DNA from: Crocinitomicaceae bacterium
GTDB lineage: Bacteria > Bacteroidota > Bacteroidia > Flavobacteriales_D > Parvicellaceae
Direction of reading: 5' to 3'
Length of the DNA stretch: 64,000 nt
Assembly: GCA_002716065.1 (NCBI GenBank)
Contig: PAZE01000006.1
Span: forward strand, 19,500 to 83,499
Part shown: positions 16,638 to 25,826 of the stretch, one piece after another
How positions within the stretch are numbered: the stretch's first letter is position 1
How the letters are laid out: each line of letters starts with the position of its first letter
Notes under the pieces: generated by a model
The model's database searches: none
Told to the model about the DNA's origin: nothing
Seen by the model: only the letters and a program-made list of their open reading frames with translations
Translations under genes and position numbers: made by a program

Positions 16638-18404
16638 ATGGCACACGATGCACATGATCATCATCATAAGGAAAGCTTTATAACTAAATACATATTTTCT
16701 CAAGATCACAAAATGATTGGAAAGCAGTACCTAATTACTGCAATGATAATGGGTGGTCTAGGTATAGCCTTGTCTGCATTTTTTAGATTGAAATTAGGTT
16801 GGCCAGATGCTAAATTTCCCATCTTAGAGGCAGTTCTTGGAGCAGATGCTGCTCCGGACGGGTTGCTTGATAGTAACTGGTATTTAGGTTTAGTAACTTT
16901 ACATGGAACAATAATGGTTTTCTTTGTACTCACAGGTGGTCTTTCTGGTACATTCTCAAACCTATTAATCCCACTTCAAGTTGGAGCAAGAGATATGGCT
17001 TCAGGTCTATTAAACATGATTGCTTATTGGTTGTTTTTTCTTTCTAGTTTACTTATGGCTGCATCCTTATTTGTAGAGACAGGACCTGCGATGGCTGGTT
17101 GGACCATCTATCCTCCACTTAGTGTTTTAGAAGAGTTACAACCCGGATCTGGTATGGGAATGACATTATGGTTGCTTTCAATGACTGTCTTTATTGCTTC
17201 GTCTTTAATTGGGGGTATTAATTATATTGTTACCATAATTAACTTAAGAACAAAAGGGATGACAATGACACGTTTGCCTTTAACAATATGGGCGTTTTTT
17301 GTTACTGCTATTCTTGGTGTACTTTCCTTCCCTGTTTTGCTTTCTTGTGCAGTTTTATTGTTAATGGATAGAGGTTTTGGAACTAGCTTTTATATGAGTG
17401 ATATAGTTACTTCTTCTGGGGCTTTAGATGCTACAGGAGGAAGTCCAATTTTATATGAACATTTGTTTTGGTTTTTAGGACATCCAGAAGTTTATATTAT
17501 TCTTCTGCCTGCTCTTGGAATGACCTCAGAAATTATTTCTACAATGAGTAGAAAACCAATTTTCGGTTACCGTGCAATGATTGGTTCAATTTTAGCAATC
17601 GGATTTTTATCGTTTATTGTTTGGGGACATCATATGTTTATGACGGGAATGAATCCATTTTTAGGAGGGGTATTTACTTTTACAACTCTGCTAATTGCTA
17701 TTCCTTCTGCAGTTAAAGTTTTTAATTTTATAACAACAATTTGGAGAGGTAACGTAATTATGTCTCCAGCTATGTTATTTTCTATTGGAGCAGTATCAAC
17801 CTTTATTTCTGGAGGTATTACAGGAATTATATTAGCTGATTCAGCATTAGATATTTCTCAGCACGATACATATTTTGTGGTGGGGCATTTTCATATTGTA
17901 ATGGGAATGACTGCTATCTTAGCAATGTTTGCTGGTGTATACCATTGGTTCCCTAAATTATATGGAAAAATGATGAATAAACGAATGGGTATGATTCATT
18001 TTTGGATAACAATTGTCTGTGGTTATGGTGTATTTATACCAATGCACTTTTTAGGAGAGGGAGGGATGCCAAGAAGGTATTATGAGTATACTAATTTTGC
18101 CATGTTTGATCACTTCTTAGATCTAAATGTATTAATATCCATATTTGCAACTGTTGGTGTAATTGCTCAAATTATTTTCTTTTTTAACTATTTTTATAGT
18201 GTATACAGAGGGCCAAAGGCATCTCAGAATCCATGGAATTCCAATTCTCTAGAGTGGACAACACCTGTAGAACATGTTCATGGAAATTGGTATGGTGAAA
18301 TACCTACTGTTTATAGATGGCCTTACGATTATAGTAAGCCTGGAAAAGATCAAGACTTTGTTCCACAAAACATTCCTCTTGAAGAAAATGAAGAAGAACA
18401 TTAG
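16638..18404 (+). CDS. coxA: cytochrome c oxidase subunit I
   Basis: The 588-residue catalytic subunit of an aa3-type heme-copper oxidase. It reduces oxygen to water and pumps protons. Twelve or more helices are visible. Signature motifs are W-F-L-G-H-P-E-V-Y (the CuB-His and cross-linked Tyr region), V-W-G-H-H-M-F (CuB histidines) and H-D-T-Y-F-V-V-G-H-F-H (heme ligands). A His-rich start (H-D-A-H-D-H-H-H) precedes the first helix. It lies 24 bases after coxB and is the last respiratory gene of this operon, followed by a strong terminator. Confidence 0.96.
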   Translation: MAHDAHDHHHKESFITKYIFSQDHKMIGKQYLITAMIMGGLGIALSAFFRLKLGWPDAKFPILEAVLGADAAPDGLLDSNWYLGLVTLHGTIMVFFVLTGGLSGTFSNLLIPLQVGARDMASGLLNMIAYWLFFLSSLLMAASLFVETGPAMAGWTIYPPLSVLEELQPGSGMGMTLWLLSMTVFIASSLIGGINYIVTIINLRTKGMTMTRLPLTIWAFFVTAILGVLSFPVLLSCAVLLLMDRGFGTSFYMSDIVTSSGALDATGGSPILYEHLFWFLGHPEVYIILLPALGMTSEIISTMSRKPIFGYRAMIGSILAIGFLSFIVWGHHMFMTGMNPFLGGVFTFTTLLIAIPSAVKVFNFITTIWRGNVIMSPAMLFSIGAVSTFISGGITGIILADSALDISQHDTYFVVGHFHIVMGMTAILAMFAGVYHWFPKLYGKMMNKRMGMIHFWITIVCGYGVFIPMHFLGEGGMPRRYYEYTNFAMFDHFLDLNVLISIFATVGVIAQIIFFFNYFYSVYRGPKASQNPWNSNSLEWTTPVEHVHGNWYGEIPTVYRWPYDYSKPGKDQDFVPQNIPLEENEEEH

Positions 18405-19044
18405 CGATATTTTTCAAAAGATGTATTCAAGTCCGTATATTTTAATTGTGCGGACTTTTTTTTTGCTTCTTTTTTCAATTGGATTAGCCGGTAATGCGAA
18501 TACTCAAATTATTGATTCAATTTCTTTGTCAATTAAAGAAAAGCCAACATTTTTTATAAAATTAGATGCTAGAGGATCTTTTATTTCCAATAGACACGTT
18601 CGTTTGAGTGGAATTAAAGGAGGTCTAAATTATAAGGATAAATTAAAATTGGGATTAGGTTATAATTGGCTGAAATCTAATTACAGCCCATTATACAATG
18701 GAGATTATGTAGATTTAAAAAGTTCTAATTTTTCTGCTTTTATAGACTACGTTTTTCATAAAAAACAAATTATTGAGCTTAATGCTAACCTTCAACTAGG
18801 CTTAGGAAACATCTATTACCAGTTAGACGGGAAACGATTAGCTCATTCCTTTGCTTTATTTTATGAACAGTCTATAGCTGCAGAATATCGAATTATTAAT
18901 TATTTTGGAGTTGGATTAGGAGTTGGTTATCGTTTTGTTGCTTTTAATAAAAATACTATTGATGAAAACTTATCATCACCAGTTTATATTGCAAGATTTA
19001 AGTTGTATTTTGGTGAAATCTACAAGGCGTTAAATAGAAAATAA
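18388..19044 (+). CDS. predicted outer-membrane beta-barrel protein (family unknown)
   Basis: A frame of 218 residues from the ATG at 18388; an ATG at 18421 gives 207. A hydrophobic signal sequence ([13 protein letters not shown]) is followed by alternating-pattern strands rich in aromatic and Gly residues, ending in a barrel-like R-F-K-L-Y-F-G. The 5' end overlaps coxA by 17 bases, and the signal-peptide codons contain the coxA terminator hairpin. I do not recognise the family. The product is probably a small outer-membrane barrel. Confidence 0.65.
   Translation: MKKNISDIFQKMYSSPYILIVRTFFLLLFSIGLAGNANTQIIDSISLSIKEKPTFFIKLDARGSFISNRHVRLSGIKGGLNYKDKLKLGLGYNWLKSNYSPLYNGDYVDLKSSNFSAFIDYVFHKKQIIELNANLQLGLGNIYYQLDGKRLAHSFALFYEQSIAAEYRIINYFGVGLGVGYRFVAFNKNTIDENLSSPVYIARFKLYFGEIYKALNRK
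18429..18464 (+). terminator. intrinsic terminator of the act-cox operon
   Basis: A perfect 7-bp stem, AAGTCCG with CGGACTT, with a 15-base loop, runs into a tract of nine T. It sits 25 bases after the coxA stop, inside the first codons of the next frame. Transcription of that gene would need readthrough past it, or a promoter upstream within coxA followed by the same barrier. Confidence 0.75.
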
Positions 19045-19057
19045 GTATTACTTTCTT

Positions 19058-20080
19058 ATGATTGAAGAGTACGATTTAAGAAATAATGAAAACGAGGGTT
19101 CTGATAAGGAACTTGAGCAGGTTCTAAGGCCGCAACTTTTTGAGGATTTTTCTGGTCAAGAAAATATTATAGATAACCTTAAAATTTTTGTTGAGGCTGC
19201 AAAGCTAAGAGAAGAATCTTTAGACCACGTCTTACTGCATGGCCCTCCAGGGCTTGGAAAAACAACTTTAGCACACATTATTGCTAACGAATTAAAAGTA
19301 GGATTTAAAATCACTTCTGGCCCAGTGTTGGATAAGCCAGGAGATTTAGCGGGCTTGTTAACCAACTTACAAAGTGGTGATGTGTTGTTTATTGATGAAA
19401 TTCATCGATTAAGCCCAGTTATTGAGGAGTATTTATACTCTGCCATGGAAGATTATAAAATTGACATTGTTATTGATACTGGTCCAAATGCAAGAACAGT
19501 TCAAATTGAGCTTAATCCATTTACATTAATTGGTGCAACAACAAGAAGTGGAATGTTGACCGCTCCTTTAAGAGCAAGATTTGGTATTAGCTCAAGGTTA
19601 CAATACTATGACGCTTCTATTTTAAAAACTATTGTTGATAGGTCTGCAGGTATATTATCTATTCCAATCAAACCTTTAGCAGCTACAGAAATTGCTAGAA
19701 GAAGTAGAGGAACACCAAGAATAGCCAATGCATTGTTAAGACGAGTAAGAGATTATGCTCAAGTTAAAGGTGATGGAGTAATAGATTCGAAAATTACTGA
19801 ACTGGCTTTAACAGCGCTAAATGTTGATAAAAGTGGATTGGATGAAATGGATAATAAAATTTTACTTTCTATAATTAAAAAATACAATGGAGGCCCCGTT
19901 GGATTAACGACAATCGCTACAGTTGTTGGAGAACAACCAGGAACATTGGAAGAAGTATACGAGCCTTTTTTAGTTCAAGAAGGCTATATTGTTCGAACTC
20001 CAAGAGGAAGAAAAGTAACACAACTTGCTTATCAACATTTTAACATAACTTCCAACCCTTCTCAAGGAGAAATATTTTGA
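19058..20080 (+). CDS. ruvB: Holliday junction branch-migration helicase RuvB
   Basis: The 340-residue AAA+ motor of the RuvAB complex that drives branch migration of Holliday junctions. Walker A is GPPGLGKT (62-69), Walker B contains D-E-I-H, sensor 1 is in I-G-A-T-T-R-S-G, and a C-terminal winged helix ends with R-T-P-R-G-R. Length is standard. ruvA is 17 kb away at 36910. The stop overlaps the queG start by one base (TGATG), so the two are co-translated. Confidence 0.97.
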   Translation: MIEEYDLRNNENEGSDKELEQVLRPQLFEDFSGQENIIDNLKIFVEAAKLREESLDHVLLHGPPGLGKTTLAHIIANELKVGFKITSGPVLDKPGDLAGLLTNLQSGDVLFIDEIHRLSPVIEEYLYSAMEDYKIDIVIDTGPNARTVQIELNPFTLIGATTRSGMLTAPLRARFGISSRLQYYDASILKTIVDRSAGILSIPIKPLAATEIARRSRGTPRIANALLRRVRDYAQVKGDGVIDSKITELALTALNVDKSGLDEMDNKILLSIIKKYNGGPVGLTTIATVVGEQPGTLEEVYEPFLVQEGYIVRTPRGRKVTQLAYQHFNITSNPSQGEIF

Positions 20081-21006
20081 TGAATAAACATTTTATCACA
20101 CAAAAAATTAAGCAAAAAGCTTTTGAGCTTGGGTTTTCATTTGTTGGTATTTCAAAAGCAGAGTTTTTGGAAAAAGAAGCAAGGAATCTAGAGAAATGGT
20201 TAAATAACAATCACCATGGAAAAATGGCTTACATGGAGAATTATTTTGATAAAAGGACTGACCCTAGATTATTGGTAGATGATGCTAAATCGGTGATCAC
20301 TGTACTATGTAATTATTATACCAAGAAAAAACAGGAAGATAGAAAAGCTCCAAAAATTTCAAAGTATGCTTTTGGTAAGGATTACCACCTTGTAATAAGA
20401 GAAAAATTAAACCAATTACATACTTTTATAATTGAAGAGGTGGGGGAAGTTAACGCAAGAGGCTTTGTGGATTCAGCTCCTGTGATGGATAAAGCTTGGG
20501 CTGAAAGAAGTGGATTAGGCTGGATAGGAAAAAATGCCAACCTAATAAATAAAGAATCGGGCTCTTATTTTTTTATTGGGGAGCTAATAATAGATTTAGA
20601 ATTAGAGACAGATGGACCAATAGAGGATTATTGTGGAACATGTACAAGATGTATAGACGCTTGCCCTACTGATGCAATTATCCAACCCTACGTTGTTGAC
20701 GGTTCCAAATGTATCTCGTACTTAACTATTGAGCTGAAAGATGAAATACTCCCTAAAGAATTTTCAGGAAAAATGCAAAATTGGATGTTTGGGTGTGATG
20801 TTTGTCAGCAGGTTTGTCCTTGGAATAAATTTTCTCTACAGCACAATGAACCTAGCTTTGAGCCCAACTTAAAACTCCTTAAACTAACTAAGAAACAATG
20901 GAACGAGTTGTCTAAAGAAACCTTTAATGAACTGTTTAAAAAGTCAGCCGTTAAGCGAACCAAATTTGATGGACTTAAACGAAATATTAAGTTTTTAAAT
21001 ATTTAA
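20080..21006 (+). CDS. queG: epoxyqueuosine reductase QueG
   Basis: A 308-residue cobalamin- and iron-sulfur-dependent enzyme that reduces epoxyqueuosine to queuosine in tRNA. Two cysteine motifs bind 4Fe-4S clusters: [12 protein letters not shown] and [10 protein letters not shown]. The N-terminal region has G-F-S-F-V-G-I-S, and the segment G-R-K-G...W-I-G-K-N typical of the family is present as S-G-L-G-W-I-G-K-N. The ATG at 20080 overlaps the ruvB stop. It ends 4 bases from a convergent small gene. Confidence 0.95.
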   Translation: MNKHFITQKIKQKAFELGFSFVGISKAEFLEKEARNLEKWLNNNHHGKMAYMENYFDKRTDPRLLVDDAKSVITVLCNYYTKKKQEDRKAPKISKYAFGKDYHLVIREKLNQLHTFIIEEVGEVNARGFVDSAPVMDKAWAERSGLGWIGKNANLINKESGSYFFIGELIIDLELETDGPIEDYCGTCTRCIDACPTDAIIQPYVVDGSKCISYLTIELKDEILPKEFSGKMQNWMFGCDVCQQVCPWNKFSLQHNEPSFEPNLKLLKLTKKQWNELSKETFNELFKKSAVKRTKFDGLKRNIKFLNI

Positions 21007-21010
21007 TTTG

Positions 21011-21196
21011 TTAGCAGGTGCTTTCAAAAACCTCAACAATTAATTCTTTGTAGATAATAAATGAAGACAAGCACCAAATTTTCAATTTTTCAACATCATC
21101 ATTTTGTAGCCAGCTGATACTTTTTTTTAATTCTTTGTGGAATAAATTTCTGTCAAAACTTACTTTCAACAGAATTTGTTTACTGAATTCAAGCAT
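21011..21196 (-). CDS. small conserved Bacteroidota-type protein (61 aa)
   Basis: A 61-residue leftward gene starting M-L-E-F-S-K-Q-I-L-L-K-V-S-F-D, predicted to be all helical, with alternating charged and hydrophobic residues and no signal peptide or membrane segment. The K-V-S-F-D and L-F-H-K-E-L-K-K patterns look like a short uncharacterised cytosolic family that I believe recurs in Flavobacteriia. It is packed tightly against queG (4 bases apart, convergent), consistent with a real gene. Function unknown. Confidence 0.6.
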   Translation of the reverse strand: MLEFSKQILLKVSFDRNLFHKELKKSISWLQNDDVEKLKIWCLSSFIIYKELIVEVFESTC

Positions 21197-21372
21197 AGAA
21201 TTTTTATTAATTATAAAATTATAATCGCGTTCTGAAGTATATGTAATATACGATATACACCAGCAGAATTAACCATGGTTTTAAATTTTAAAAAACAATT
21301 AGATGTTAATTATCTTGGTTAGAACACGTTTAGTTCTGTTTATTGGAACATAAAATCTACTAATTTTATTTT

Positions 21373-21936
21373 ATGAAAACTTTAAAATTAATACTATGTT
21401 TTTCTCTAGCTATTGTTTTCAGTGCGTGTGAGGATAAACCTTTAGAGACTATATATTCAGATATAGATGGTCAGGAGTATTATAAAGACATGTCTTCTGA
21501 AATGAACGTAAGAAAAGCTACTAGGTTAATTTTAGAAAATAAACAGGAGCAAGTTCCAAATGATATTATTTTGTCTATTGCAGATAGTTTGATTACTGAT
21601 AATAAAAAATGGAAAATAATGTATTTTGACGCTTTTTCACAAGTAATTTACCGACTCAACGATCGAGAAAGAGCTATTGTTAGCCCTGCTTTATTTGCTT
21701 TTTTTATAAGAAACCCAATTGAATATAAATCAAAAATTGACCAACTTTCCCATAATAAGTCTGATATTTTGTTAGAAATAATTTCGAATCAAGTTTCAGA
21801 ATCATTAGTAGATGATCAAATAACAATTAATAGCATTATCAATCTGACTTTTAGCTATTGCAAGGATTGTACACAGCAGGAGCTAGACTTTATAGTATCT
21901 TATGTCCAGCTAGCAGAAAAGTTAATAGTAGAATAA
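21373..21936 (+). CDS. hypothetical lipoprotein
   Basis: A 187-residue protein with an N-terminal signal and lipobox (F-S-A-C, Cys19). The mature part is predicted to be mainly helical, with two short Cys-containing motifs near the end (S-Y-C-K-D-C). I do not recognise the family. It is convergent with porX, whose 3' end is 2 bases away, and has no operon partner. A periplasm-facing lipid-anchored protein of unknown role. Confidence 0.6.
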   Translation: MKTLKLILCFSLAIVFSACEDKPLETIYSDIDGQEYYKDMSSEMNVRKATRLILENKQEQVPNDIILSIADSLITDNKKWKIMYFDAFSQVIYRLNDRERAIVSPALFAFFIRNPIEYKSKIDQLSHNKSDILLEIISNQVSESLVDDQITINSIINLTFSYCKDCTQQELDFIVSYVQLAEKLIVE

Positions 21937-21937
21937 A

Positions 21938-23470
21938 TTATTTGCTTTTAAGGTGTATTAAGGGTATAATCATCTCTTCCATAGAGATTCCACCATGCTG
22001 AAAAGTATTTTTAAAATAATTTACATAGTAGTTGTAATTATTTGGATAGACAAAAAACTTAGCTTCTTTAGCAAATAAATAGGTTGAGCTTACGTTCATT
22101 CTTGGAAGGTAGACCTCTTCAGGATTTCGAATTGCTAGAACATCTTTATCGTTATAATTAAGGTTTTTACCTTGTTTGTATCTGAGATTTGAATTGGTGT
22201 TTCTGTCTCCAACAACCTTGCTGGGTTCGTTAACTTTTATGGTTCCATGATCAGTAGTAATAATAACCTCACAATTGTTGTCGGCAATTAACTTAAAAAG
22301 ATCAAATAAAGCAGAATGTTCAAACCAGCTTAACGTAAGGGATCGATAAGCAGACTCATCATCAGCTAATTCTCTTATTACCTCCATATCTGTTCTGGCG
22401 TGTGAAAGCATGTCAACAAAGTTGTAGACTACTACATTAAATTGATTGGTTAGAAGATTGCTAAAGTTAGAGACTAATTTTTTACCATTTTCAAGGTTGG
22501 TGATTTTGTTGTAAGATGATTTGCAGCTAATGTTATTTCTTGAAAGATTATCGTTTAGAAAGTCCTGTTCAAATTTATTTTTAGAGCCCTGATCATCTTC
22601 ATTTTTCCATTTTGAAGGAAATTTCTTTTGAATTTCTAATGGAAGTAAGCCTGCAAATAATGCATTTCTTGCATATTGTGTAGCTGTTGGTAAAATGCTG
22701 TAGTATAAAAACTCTTCTTGAGTGGTAAAATTTTCCATTAAAAGCGGCTTTATTATTTGCCATTGATCGTATCTTAAATTGTCAATTACAATTAAAAAAG
22801 TGGTTTCCTTATTTATTTTAGGAAACACCTTTTCTTTTAATAGGTTGTGAGACATTAAAGGCCCCTCGTTATTAAACCAATCAACGTAGTTATTTGCAAC
22901 ATATTTAGAAAACAATTGATTGGCTTCATTTTTTTGCATTTGGAGGACCTCTAACATGCTTTGATCTGTTTTATCAAACTGTAATTCCCAATAAACCAAT
23001 CTCTTGTATATTTCTATCCAACCATCATAATCCAAATTGTCTTGAAGGTCCATGGAGAGCTCTCTAAATTTCTGCTGATAGCTGGAGGTCGTTTTTTCAT
23101 TTACCAACCTTTTGCCTTCCAGATTTTTCTTAATAGAAAGAAGAATTTGATTGGGATTTACAGGCTTTATAAGGTAATCGTTTATTCTTCCACCAATAGC
23201 ACTATCCATTATAGACTCTTCTTCACTTTTGGTAATCATTACTATTGGAACACTTGGTTTTTCTTTTTTTATAAAATCTAAAGTTTCTAACCCAGAAAGA
23301 CCGGGCATGTTTTCATCTAAAAAGACAATATCAACAGTTTCGTCTTTTACAACATCAATTGCTTCATTTCCAGATTGAACTGTTGTTACCTCATATCCTT
23401 TATTTTCTAGAAACATAACGTGAGGTTTTAATAGCTCAATTTCATCATCTGCCCAAAGTATTCTTGTCAT
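21938..23470 (-). CDS. porX: PorX-type response regulator with PglZ domain
   Basis: A 510-residue response regulator. Residues 1-120 are a receiver domain with the acidic pocket A-D-D-E, phospho-acceptor Asp52 (V-F-L-D-E-N-M-P), the switch Thr in V-M-I-T-K and the lysine in L-I-K-P-V. The remainder is a PglZ/alkaline-phosphatase-superfamily domain with D-N-L-R-Y-D-Q-W and T-T-D-H-G-T metal-site motifs. This architecture defines PorX, which in Porphyromonas partners with the sensor PorY to control type IX secretion genes. Placement next to the HD gene and lpx cluster agrees with Bacteroidota gene order. The gene reads leftward, divergent from the HD gene. Confidence 0.93.
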   Translation of the reverse strand: MTRILWADDEIELLKPHVMFLENKGYEVTTVQSGNEAIDVVKDETVDIVFLDENMPGLSGLETLDFIKKEKPSVPIVMITKSEEESIMDSAIGGRINDYLIKPVNPNQILLSIKKNLEGKRLVNEKTTSSYQQKFRELSMDLQDNLDYDGWIEIYKRLVYWELQFDKTDQSMLEVLQMQKNEANQLFSKYVANNYVDWFNNEGPLMSHNLLKEKVFPKINKETTFLIVIDNLRYDQWQIIKPLLMENFTTQEEFLYYSILPTATQYARNALFAGLLPLEIQKKFPSKWKNEDDQGSKNKFEQDFLNDNLSRNNISCKSSYNKITNLENGKKLVSNFSNLLTNQFNVVVYNFVDMLSHARTDMEVIRELADDESAYRSLTLSWFEHSALFDLFKLIADNNCEVIITTDHGTIKVNEPSKVVGDRNTNSNLRYKQGKNLNYNDKDVLAIRNPEEVYLPRMNVSSTYLFAKEAKFFVYPNNYNYYVNYFKNTFQHGGISMEEMIIPLIHLKSK

Positions 23471-23487
23471 TTCAGCGTTGAATTAAT

Positions 23488-23495
23488 TAGATTTG
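23488..23495 (+). promoter_or_regulatory. -7 box upstream of the HD phosphohydrolase gene (TAGATTTG)
   Basis: TAGATTTG is an exact TAnnTTTG match in the divergent porX/HD intergenic gap, with transcription expected near 23502, before the GTG at 23515. No good -33 element is visible. Confidence 0.35.
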
Positions 23496-23514
23496 TTACT
23501 AACTTAACCATTAA

Positions 23515-24756
23515 GTGTTGAACAATAGTCATCAAAATAATTTAAAGATACTAAACGATCCAGTATATGGTTTTATTTCATTGCCACATAAAATATTGTT
23601 GGATATAATAGACCACCCTTATTTTCAGCGATTAAGAAGAATTAAACAACTGGGTTTGTCCCATTTGGTATATCCGGGGGCGCTACATACAAGATTTAAT
23701 CATGCAATAGGATGTGCTCATTTAATGGCTCAAGCGATTTCGACTCTTCGTTTTTTAGGGCATGAGATAACTAAAGAAGAGTCTAAGGGCGTTATACTCG
23801 CAATTCTTTTACATGACATTGGACATGGTCCTTTTTCACATACGCTTGAGCATAGCATTGTTTCAGGAATTCGTCATGAAGATGTTTCAGTTTTATTTAT
23901 GAAGCAATTAAACAAAGAATTTAAAGGTGAGTTGGATCTTGCAATTGAGATTTTTTTAGATAAATATCCTAAAAGGTTTTTGCATCAATTGGTTTCTAGT
24001 CAGCTGGATATGGATCGCTTAGATTACCTTAAAAGAGATAGTTTTTACTCTGGTGTTTCTGAAGGGGTGGTTAGCAGTGAGCGAATAATTAAAATGTTTG
24101 ATGTTGTTGATGATGCTCTTGTTGTAAAACAAAAGGGAATTTATTCTGTGGAGAAGTTTATTGTTGCAAGAAGATTAATGTATTGGCAAGTTTATTTGCA
24201 TAAAACTGTTTTAAGTGCTGAGTTTTTATTGATGAAAATTTTAGACAGAGCCAAGGAAGTGGCATTAAAAGACAAGGGCCTTTTTGCAACAGCGGCTATG
24301 AAACGGTTTCTTTTTGAAAACATTGATGCCAAAAAAATGGAAGATCCTGTTTTGCTTGATAGCTTTTCAAAGCTTGATGATATGGATATTTTTGTTTGTA
24401 TTAAAGAATGGATAAACTGTTCAGACAAGGTGCTTTCTGAGCTCTCATATATGCTTGTAAATAGAAATTTACTTAAAGTTAAACAGAAAAAAACTCCTTT
24501 CACTGAAGATGAAATTGTTTTGTATAAGGATAAGTATCACAATAAGCACAACTTTACGAATCAGGAGTTGGATTATTTTATTTTTCAAGACTCTATGACC
24601 AATAATGCATACAATTCTAAAAAAGATGAGATTAAAATTTTATTTAAAGACGGTTCATTGAAGGATATAGCAGAAGCTTCTGATAATTTCAACATACAAT
24701 CACTTTCTAATCCTGTTAAAAAATACTATTTGTTTCATCCCGAATTAGTATTATAA
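23515..24756 (+). CDS. HD-domain phosphohydrolase (SAMHD1/dGTPase-like)
   Basis: A 413-residue HD-superfamily protein. The metal site is formed by His63 (T-R-F-N-H), His100-Asp101 (L-L-H-D-I-G-H-G-P-F-S-H) and a later Asp (D-M-D-R-L-D-Y). The motifs F-Q-R-L-R-R-I-K-Q and L-V-Y-P-G-A-L-H-T-R-F are characteristic of the dNTP triphosphohydrolase-like branch. It probably acts on (d)NTPs or related nucleotides. No ATG is available near the conserved start, so initiation must be at GTG 23515 or TTG 23518. Its place directly before lpxD is the usual order in this phylum. Confidence 0.88.
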   Translation: MLNNSHQNNLKILNDPVYGFISLPHKILLDIIDHPYFQRLRRIKQLGLSHLVYPGALHTRFNHAIGCAHLMAQAISTLRFLGHEITKEESKGVILAILLHDIGHGPFSHTLEHSIVSGIRHEDVSVLFMKQLNKEFKGELDLAIEIFLDKYPKRFLHQLVSSQLDMDRLDYLKRDSFYSGVSEGVVSSERIIKMFDVVDDALVVKQKGIYSVEKFIVARRLMYWQVYLHKTVLSAEFLLMKILDRAKEVALKDKGLFATAAMKRFLFENIDAKKMEDPVLLDSFSKLDDMDIFVCIKEWINCSDKVLSELSYMLVNRNLLKVKQKKTPFTEDEIVLYKDKYHNKHNFTNQELDYFIFQDSMTNNAYNSKKDEIKILFKDGSLKDIAEASDNFNIQSLSNPVKKYYLFHPELVL

Positions 24757-24782
24757 TTATTGAATATTATTAAATTTGACGC

Positions 24783-25826
24783 ATGGAATTTACAGCACAG
24801 CAAATTGCTGATTTATTAGATGGTAAGGTTGAGGGAGATTCCAGTGCTAGTGTTTCTAACATGGCTAAAATTGAGGAAGGATTACCGGGAACCATCACTT
24901 TTTTAGCTAATGATAAATATGAAGAATACATTTACTCTACAGGTGCTACCATAGCCCTTGTTAACCAAACGTTTGTTCCTTCTAAATCACTTCCTAAATC
25001 GCTGACTTTAATTAAGGTTGCTAATGCCTATGAAAGTTTAGCGCAATTGCTTTCCTACTATGATCAGGTTAGTCAAATGCCCACTGGGATAGAGCAGCCT
25101 TCTTTTGTTTCTGATAGTGCTAAAGTTGGTAAAGACGTCTATATTGGTGCTTTTGCATATGTTGGAAAAAATGCTGTGATTGGTAATGGGGTAAAAGTTT
25201 TTCCTCACTCCTATATTGGCGATGATGTTATTGTTGATGATGACTCTTGCGTTTATTCAGGAGTTAAAATTTATTCAAAGTGTAAAATAGGAAAAAATTG
25301 CACCCTGCATGCTGGCTCAATTATTGGTTCTGATGGTTTTGGTTTTGTTCCCAATTCCGAAAACAATTACCAGAAGGTTCCTCAAATTGGAAATGTTATC
25401 ATAGAGGATTATGTAGAAATTGGATCAAACTCAACAATCGACAGGGCTACAATGGGTAGTACTGTAATTAAAAAAGGAGCTAAGATTGATAATCTTATTC
25501 AAATTGCTCATAATGTTGAAATTGGAGAAAACACAGTTGTTGCAGCTCAAACTGGAATTGCTGGATCCACAAAAATTGGTAAGAATGTTATGATTGGCGG
25601 TCAAGTAGGAATAGTTGGTCATATTAAAATTGCTGAAGGTGTCAAGATTGCAGCCCAAAGTGGAATAGGAAATTCTATTACCAAAGAAAATCAAATTGTT
25701 CAGGGTTCACCTGCTTTTAGTATAGGAGATTTTAAACGTTGCTATGTGTTGTTTAGAGGATTGCCCAAGCTGAAAAATCAATTGGATACTATTACAAAAG
25801 AAGTAAACACCATTAAAAATGAGTGA
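24783..25826 (+). CDS. lpxD: UDP-3-O-acylglucosamine N-acyltransferase LpxD
   Basis: A 347-residue lipid A enzyme that adds the N-linked acyl chain to UDP-3-O-acyl-glucosamine. An N-terminal uridine-binding domain (residues 1-100) is followed by a left-handed beta helix built of hexapeptide repeats (about 105-310; many I-G-x-x-x/V-I-G-x-x), with the catalytic-region motif I-A-H-N-V-E-I-G. A C-terminal helix follows. It overlaps lpxC-fabZ by 8 bases. Confidence 0.96.
   Translation: MEFTAQQIADLLDGKVEGDSSASVSNMAKIEEGLPGTITFLANDKYEEYIYSTGATIALVNQTFVPSKSLPKSLTLIKVANAYESLAQLLSYYDQVSQMPTGIEQPSFVSDSAKVGKDVYIGAFAYVGKNAVIGNGVKVFPHSYIGDDVIVDDDSCVYSGVKIYSKCKIGKNCTLHAGSIIGSDGFGFVPNSENNYQKVPQIGNVIIEDYVEIGSNSTIDRATMGSTVIKKGAKIDNLIQIAHNVEIGENTVVAAQTGIAGSTKIGKNVMIGGQVGIVGHIKIAEGVKIAAQSGIGNSITKENQIVQGSPAFSIGDFKRCYVLFRGLPKLKNQLDTITKEVNTIKNE

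Noticed and set aside
21197..21372. AT-rich inverted repeats (GTATAT/ATATAC and AGAAC/GTTCT) in an intergenic gap
   Set aside because: Short, low-complexity arms in AT-rich DNA; no T tract and no known regulatory pattern.
24771..24778. Exact TAnnTTTG match (TAAATTTG) just before lpxD
   Set aside because: It ends only 4 bases before the ATG, so any transcript would be essentially leaderless, and no -33 element is present.
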